Of a stretch of DNA of 9,817 bases, positions 6,434 to 9,817 are shown one piece after another. How positions within the stretch are numbered: the first letter of the stretch is position 1; every line of letters starts with the position of its first letter. This DNA comes from Bifidobacteriaceae bacterium (GTDB lineage Bacteria > Actinomycetota > Actinomycetes > Actinomycetales > WQXJ01). The notes under the pieces were generated by a model. It had not been told where the DNA came from. It made no database searches and worked only from the letters and a program-made list of their open reading frames with translations. The stretch spans positions 1 through 9,817 of the forward strand of contig JAIRXV010000146.1 in assembly GCA_031268115.1 (NCBI GenBank), written 5' to 3'. Both the position numbers and the translations under genes were made by a program.

Positions 6434-7618
6434 ATGGCGATTGAGCGCCCTGCGCTGGCGCTGCCCGCCGTACTCGCGTGCTTTCTCGCCTTCGGTTGCA
6501 CCGAGCCCGGCCCAGAACAGAGCCCCACGTCTCCCGCGGATTTGGATTCGGCCCTCCCGGCAACGCCCGGCCTGGCCCCGAACTCGAGCACCGCTTCGCC
6601 CCCAGGGCGCGGGGCACCTACGCTGTCTGGCCGCACACCCAGTTCGACTACGACCGCCGAGCCCGAGCCAACTGATTGGCGATACGACCGGCCGGACAAC
6701 CACGGCCTGGACCCTGAAGCCCTTCAGGCCTTCCATTCCGCCCTGGCCGACTCCCAGATTCACGCATCCGTGATAGTCAAGGACGGCTATATAGTGGATG
6801 AGTACTATGGGCCCGGATACGACGAAACTAGCCTTTTCGAACTCAATTCCTGCACTAAGAGCTTCACGGGTGCCCTGATCGGAGTGGCGTTGGAAGAAGG
6901 CCTCATCGACAGCATCAGCGATCCCATCGCCAAGTACTTCCCACCGGTCGCCCGAGCCGAAGGTGAGTATTGGCAGCGAATCACCGTCGAGCACCTTTTG
7001 ACGCATTCGTCCGGCCTGGACTGGGAAGGATCGGGTACGTCTTGGCAAGAATGGCGAGGATCCGACAATTGGACCGACTTTATTCTGAACCGAACAATAG
7101 GCGGCGAACCAGGCTTGCGCTTCAACTACAGCACCATGGGAGTTCACCTACTCACCGCCGCTTTTGAGGAAGCCTCGGGTCGGGCTTTGGACGATTACGG
7201 CAGGGAACACATCTTTGAGCCCCTAGGGATGCGATCCGCCCATTGGGGCAAGGGGCCCGATGGCGTCACTGACGGCGGTAACGGCCTGACCATGAACGTA
7301 CACGACGCCGCCAAATTCGGGCAGCTCTTCCTAAATGGCGGCAGCTGGGATGGGCGTCAACTCATCCCAGCGGCGTGGATCGCCAAGTCCACAAGCGTTC
7401 AAGCGCCCGATACGCGCCGACCGTCCCAATACGGCTACCAATGGTGGATCCGAGAGTTCGCCGGCTACAACACCTACCTTGCCCAGGGCCACGGCGGCCA
7501 GGTGATCTTCGTTGTGCCCGAACTCGGCCTGGTAACCGTGTTCACCAGCAGCTACGGCGGCGAGTCGAGCGCACCGTTCCCATACTTCGAGGACTACGTC
7601 CTCGCCGCGTTGGTCTAG
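6434..7618 (+). CDS. Secreted lipoprotein serine hydrolase, beta-lactamase/S12 (class C-like) family
   Basis: 394-residue serine hydrolase of the penicillin-binding-protein/beta-lactamase superfamily. It resembles the esterase and 6-aminohexanoate-dimer-hydrolase-like (NylB-type) branch; its substrate is unknown. The N-terminus is hydrophobic and followed by A19-F20-G21-C22, a slightly atypical lipobox, so it is probably a lipoprotein outside the membrane. A Pro/Ser/Thr-rich linker (about 23-80) precedes the catalytic domain (about 85-394). Motifs: SxxK as S139-C-T-K142 (nucleophile and base) in LNSCTKSFTG; VEHLLTHSSGLDW (185-197); NYST (231-234), where class C enzymes have YxN; and HGG (353-355) in QGHGGQVIFVVPELGL, in place of KTG. 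The ATG at 6434 is chosen over an in-frame ATG at 6311 because AAGGAGG lies 9 bases upstream and the longer form would translate the repeat block. It stands alone on the plus strand, divergent from rplY. Confidence 0.9.
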   Translation: MAIERPALALPAVLACFLAFGCTEPGPEQSPTSPADLDSALPATPGLAPNSSTASPPGRGAPTLSGRTPSSTTTAEPEPTDWRYDRPDNHGLDPEALQAFHSALADSQIHASVIVKDGYIVDEYYGPGYDETSLFELNSCTKSFTGALIGVALEEGLIDSISDPIAKYFPPVARAEGEYWQRITVEHLLTHSSGLDWEGSGTSWQEWRGSDNWTDFILNRTIGGEPGLRFNYSTMGVHLLTAAFEEASGRALDDYGREHIFEPLGMRSAHWGKGPDGVTDGGNGLTMNVHDAAKFGQLFLNGGSWDGRQLIPAAWIAKSTSVQAPDTRRPSQYGYQWWIREFAGYNTYLAQGHGGQVIFVVPELGLVTVFTSSYGGESSAPFPYFEDYVLAALV

Positions 7619-7649
7619 GCGTCCGCGGTGTTCGAGATGCTGGCGCTAT

Positions 7650-7678
7650 GCCGACTTTCCGAGGCCGAAAGTGGCGGC
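7650..7678 (+). terminator. Candidate hairpin after the serine hydrolase gene
   Basis: An inverted repeat 31 bases after the hydrolase stop: GCCG-ACTTTC, a 7-base loop, then GAAAGT, a 2-base bulge and CGGC, about 10 pairs in all. It lacks a following T-tract, so termination is a guess; actinobacterial terminators often lack one. It would fall inside the coding region if the HTH gene started at the ATG at 7648 rather than 7741. Confidence 0.35.
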
Positions 7679-7740
7679 TGGCCTTATCGCTTGCCTTGGG
7701 TAGGTCGAATGGCAGCTTGCTGGTTCAAGAGGAATCCAGC

Positions 7741-8193
7741 ATGACGGCCGGAGGCGGTGTCTTGCCAGAGTCCGACTCCGGACACATTGCCATTCGGCCG
7801 CCGGCCTCGCCGCACGCGGCGCCCGGTGACTCGATTATTGCTTCGGATGCCCGAAATGTTCACTGGCTTCACGAGAATTCCGGCTTGACCTGGGACCAGC
7901 TCGGCAGGTTGTTTGGGGTGTCTCGACGCACGGTCCACCTGTGGGCAAACGGATCGCGAATGAACGCCCAGAACACCGAAACAGTGGCCCGAGTAGTTCG
8001 CGTTGTCAGAGGCATTGGTGCACGGACTCCGGATGAGCGGCAGGCGGCGCTGCTGGCACAGGACGGTGGCGCCAGCGTGTTCGAAGGGCTTGCGGCGTCG
8101 CGGCGGGGTGGCCGCGAACCCATCAACGCTCCTGCGTTCCGTGCCATCGACTCTTTGGACCTGGTTCCCGGTGACGGAGTTGCGGAGATCTGA
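7741..8193 (+). CDS. Small helix-turn-helix DNA-binding protein
   Basis: 150-residue protein with one clear helix-turn-helix of XRE/sigma-like type at about residues 46-75: SGLTWDQLGRLFGVSRRTVHLWANG, in which DQLGRLFGV and SRRTVHLWANG form the two helices. The first 35 residues are Gly/Pro/Ser-rich and probably disordered. The C-terminal part contains a basic-hydrophobic helix (VARVVRVVRGIG, 82-93), then PDERQAALLAQDG and SVFEGL; I do not recognise this as a named domain. It is probably a transcription regulator with unknown targets. Start choice: ATG 7741 has AAGAGGA at 7727-7733 (about 8 bases spacing). The frame is open much further left, and an ATG at 7648 is possible, but that site has no good ribosome binding site and the added residues look unstructured. 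It lies 122 bp after the hydrolase on the same strand and converges on ahpC. Confidence 0.72.
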   Translation: MTAGGGVLPESDSGHIAIRPPASPHAAPGDSIIASDARNVHWLHENSGLTWDQLGRLFGVSRRTVHLWANGSRMNAQNTETVARVVRVVRGIGARTPDERQAALLAQDGGASVFEGLAASRRGGREPINAPAFRAIDSLDLVPGDGVAEI

Positions 8194-8217
8194 CCTTGGA
8201 AACGGGCGAAAGGTCAG
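8190..8217. repeat. 8-bp perfect inverted repeat over the HTH gene stop codon
   Basis: CTGACCTT (8190-8197) and AAGGTCAG (8210-8217) are exact reverse complements around a 12-base loop, and the first arm covers the HTH stop codon. It could be a terminator stem without a T-tract, or an operator-like dyad for a DNA-binding protein. The 128-bp gap that follows (8194-8321), between the convergent HTH and ahpC genes, also holds a small GGCC-TCC-GGCC hairpin at 8275-8285. Read on the minus strand this is followed by GTTCTT and might weakly end the ahpC transcript. Confidence 0.4.
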
Positions 8218-8321
8218 GCCGAAACGCGCGGCCGTTCGCCATCGGGCACAAGGTATCCGCCGTTGGTCAAGAACGGCCTCCGGCCATCCTTCCCAAAGGG
8301 AGACGAGACCCTCCGTTACCC

Positions 8322-8852
8322 TCAGGCCTGCGCCTGTGGCACCGCCCAGGTGGCCGGGGCGATCTTGCCGGTGGCGGCGACGAACTGGGCGGCTTTGACC
8401 TTGCGGACCAGTTCGTCGGCTTTGCGGGCCACTGGGCCGTCTGAGATCTCAATCGCCTTAATCCGGCGCTCCGGGTCCAAGATAAAAGTGGCCCGTTCCG
8501 CTACGCCCGCGCCCGCGATGAGTACGCCAAGGGCCACACAAAGTGCCTGGGCGTGATCGGCCAGCATCGGGTAGGCGATCTGATCGATCATGGGAGTAGA
8601 TTCCGCCCAGCCCTGGTGGGAATAGTGGGAATCGGTGCTAACCGAGTAGACCTCGACACCCATCTTCGCGAATTCGGCGTAGTGTTCCTGCAGGTCGTAC
8701 AACTCGGTGGGACAGACGGCCGAAAAATCGGCGGGGTAGAAAAACAGAACGGACCAATGCCCGTCCAGTTTCTTCTCGTTCACATCTTCAAAGGCTCCGG
8801 CATGATAGGCCTTGACCGCGAACTGGGGAACGATAGTATTTAGTAAGGACAT
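8322..8852 (-). CDS. ahpC: AhpC-type peroxiredoxin lacking the usual resolving cysteine
   Basis: 176-residue peroxiredoxin of the AhpC/Prx1 family, which reduces H2O2, organic hydroperoxides and peroxynitrite in the cytoplasm. It has the family start MSLLNT, FFYPADFSAVCPTEL with the PxxxSxxC active site (P40, S44 and the peroxidatic C47), VYSVSTDSHYSHQGW (68-82) and the catalytic arginine region ERATFILDP (R120). In typical 2-Cys AhpC the C-terminus reads VCPAKW, with the resolving Cys near residue 166. Here the same place reads IAPATW, with A165 (codon GCC), and the protein ends 11 residues later, short of the usual ~187. The only other cysteine is C105. It therefore looks like a 1-Cys variant, or one using C105 or an outside thiol. 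No ahpD or ahpF gene is in the window. It follows prs by 18 bp, with GGAAAGG just after the prs stop, so it is probably co-transcribed with prs. Confidence 0.93.
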   Translation of the reverse strand: MSLLNTIVPQFAVKAYHAGAFEDVNEKKLDGHWSVLFFYPADFSAVCPTELYDLQEHYAEFAKMGVEVYSVSTDSHYSHQGWAESTPMIDQIAYPMLADHAQALCVALGVLIAGAGVAERATFILDPERRIKAIEISDGPVARKADELVRKVKAAQFVAATGKIAPATWAVPQAQA

Positions 8853-8870
8853 AACAGGGTTTTCCTTTCC

Positions 8871-9817
8871 TCAGGCGTTGCCGTCGAAAAGCGAGGTGAC
8901 CGATCCGTCATCGAACACCTCGCGTATGGCTCGGGCGATCAGTGGGGCGATCGAAAGCACGGTCAGTTTATCGATTCTCTTGTCCTCGTCCAACGGCAGC
9001 GTGTCGGTCACGACAACCTCGGAGATCCGCGAGTCCCTGAGGCGGTCGATGGCGGCCCCCGACATCACTGCGTGAGTCGCCGCGACCAGCACTTCCGCCG
9101 CGCCGTTCTCGAATAGTGCGTCCGCCGCTTGGACGATGGTTCCGGCCGTGTCGATCATGTCGTCTACGATGACGCAGGTGCGGCCTTGGACTTCGCCCAC
9201 CAACTCGTGCACCTTGACTTGGTTGGCGACCGTAGGATCGTGGCGTTTGTGGATGATTGCCAGCGGCGCGCCCAGCCTGTCCGACCATTGGTCCGCCACC
9301 CTCACTCGACCCGCATCGGGCGACACGATGGTCAACTTTGCCCGGTCTACGCGCCCGCGCACGTAATTCGAGAGCAGCGGCAAGGCCCACAAATGGTCCA
9401 CTGGGCCGTCGAAGAATCCTTGAATCTGAGCCGTGTGCAAGTCAACCGAAATGAGTCGGGTAGCACCAGCGGTCTTGAACAGGTCCGCTACCAGCCGCCC
9501 AGAAATCGGCTCGCGGCCGCGGTGCTTCTTGTCTTGTCTGGCGTAGCCGTAGAACGGCGAAACCACGGTGATTGCCCGGGCCGAGGCCCGTTTCAGCGCA
9601 TCGACCATGATCAGCTGCTCCATGATCCACGTGTTGATCGGCTGAGTGTGGGATTGCAGCACAAACGCGATGGCCCCACGCACCGATTCCTTATAGCGCA
9701 CGTAGATCTCGCCGTTCGCGAATTCGTAGGCGGTGGTCGGCACCAGTTCGCAACCCAGTTCGTTAGCGACGGCCTGGGCGAGTTCTGGGTGGGCCCTCCC
9801 AGAGACCAGAACGAGTC
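8871..9817 (-). CDS. prs: Ribose-phosphate pyrophosphokinase (PRPP synthetase), 5' end beyond the window
   Basis: Class I PRPP synthetase: ribose 5-phosphate plus ATP gives PRPP plus AMP, feeding purine, pyrimidine, NAD, histidine and tryptophan synthesis. The 314 visible residues run from LVLVSGRAHPELAQ near the right edge to SLFDGNA and a TGA stop, so only a short N-terminal piece should be missing. Motifs in order: FANGEIYVRYKESVRG (nucleotide-binding loop region), YARQDKKHRGREPIS (flexible catalytic loop), DLHTAQIQGFFDGPVDH (metal and ribose-phosphate region), and the PRPP signature VDDMIDTAGT (nucleotides about 9167-9138). A GTG at 9743 is internal and not the start, because homologous sequence continues upstream of it. 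In many actinobacteria prs is followed closely by rplY; here ahpC follows after 18 bp, and plus-strand genes separate it from rplY. Confidence 0.97.
   Translation of the reverse strand, partial: LVLVSGRAHPELAQAVANELGCELVPTTAYEFANGEIYVRYKESVRGAIAFVLQSHTQPINTWIMEQLIMVDALKRASARAITVVSPFYGYARQDKKHRGREPISGRLVADLFKTAGATRLISVDLHTAQIQGFFDGPVDHLWALPLLSNYVRGRVDRAKLTIVSPDAGRVRVADQWSDRLGAPLAIIHKRHDPTVANQVKVHELVGEVQGRTCVIVDDMIDTAGTIVQAADALFENGAAEVLVAATHAVMSGAAIDRLRDSRISEVVVTDTLPLDEDKRIDKLTVLSIAPLIARAIREVFDDGSVTSLFDGNA

Noticed and set aside
5976..6617. In-frame upstream extension of rplY, giving a 413-residue product
   Set aside because: The added residues are Arg/Pro/Ser-rich low complexity, translate the hairpin/repeat block, and have no domain. 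The GTG at 5975 has a good ribosome binding site and matches L25 N-termini.
7650..7678. Classic intrinsic terminator after the hydrolase
   Set aside because: The hairpin exists but has a bulge and no T-tract, so it is listed only as a low-confidence candidate.
7375..7740. Long upstream extension of the HTH gene, overlapping the hydrolase
   Set aside because: The extra residues are frame-shadow of the hydrolase 3' end, and the ATG at 7741 has a plausible ribosome binding site. The ATG at 7648 remains a minor alternative.
8871..9743. prs as a complete gene starting at the GTG at 9743
   Set aside because: Homologous sequence (LVLVSGRAHPELAQ) continues upstream in frame to the window edge, so the gene is truncated by the window and the GTG is an internal valine.
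1..9817. CRISPR array, insertion sequence, prophage, tRNA or rRNA genes
   Set aside because: No regularly spaced repeats with variable spacers beyond the two 37-mers, no transposase or integrase, and no cloverleaf or rRNA sequence recognised on either strand.

Overview
The window looks like chromosomal DNA of a high-GC actinobacterium. The support is the GC-rich composition, several GTG starts (lipoprotein, mfd, rplY), actinobacterial-type protein sequences, and the conserved order prs ... rplY-pth-mfd-(SurA-like lipoprotein)-mazG. That block is transcribed leftwards, on the minus strand. I cannot name a genus.

Left half (1-5975, minus strand): in transcription order, rplY/ctc (5S-rRNA-binding ribosomal protein L25), pth (peptidyl-tRNA hydrolase), mfd (transcription-repair coupling factor), a small lipoprotein resembling a SurA N-terminal region, and mazG (NTP pyrophosphohydrolase, cut by the window edge). 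The genes are tightly packed. pth/mfd and lipoprotein/mazG each overlap by 4 bp (GTGA and ATGA), which implies translational coupling. Together they form a housekeeping group for translation quality control, DNA repair and nucleotide-pool cleaning.

Centre (5976-6433): a 458-bp non-coding region between the divergent rplY and a serine hydrolase gene. It holds a candidate rplY promoter and an unusual ordered repeat block: three GC-rich hairpins with centres about 71 bp apart, separated by two identical 37-bp purine-rich repeats.

Right half: a plus-strand lipoprotein of the beta-lactamase-like (class C/S12) serine hydrolase family (6434-7618), then a small helix-turn-helix protein (7741-8193). 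Convergent to these, on the minus strand, lies prs-ahpC. prs (ribose-phosphate pyrophosphokinase) lacks its 5' end. ahpC follows prs after only 18 bp and encodes an AhpC-type peroxiredoxin whose usual resolving cysteine is replaced by alanine.

The hydrolase, HTH gene and ahpC therefore sit as an accessory insert inside an otherwise conserved prs/rplY/pth/mfd/mazG neighbourhood. I see no CRISPR array, transposase, tRNA or rRNA. The two most notable items are the AhpC variant and the phased hairpin/repeat block. Neither proves a new system on its own.
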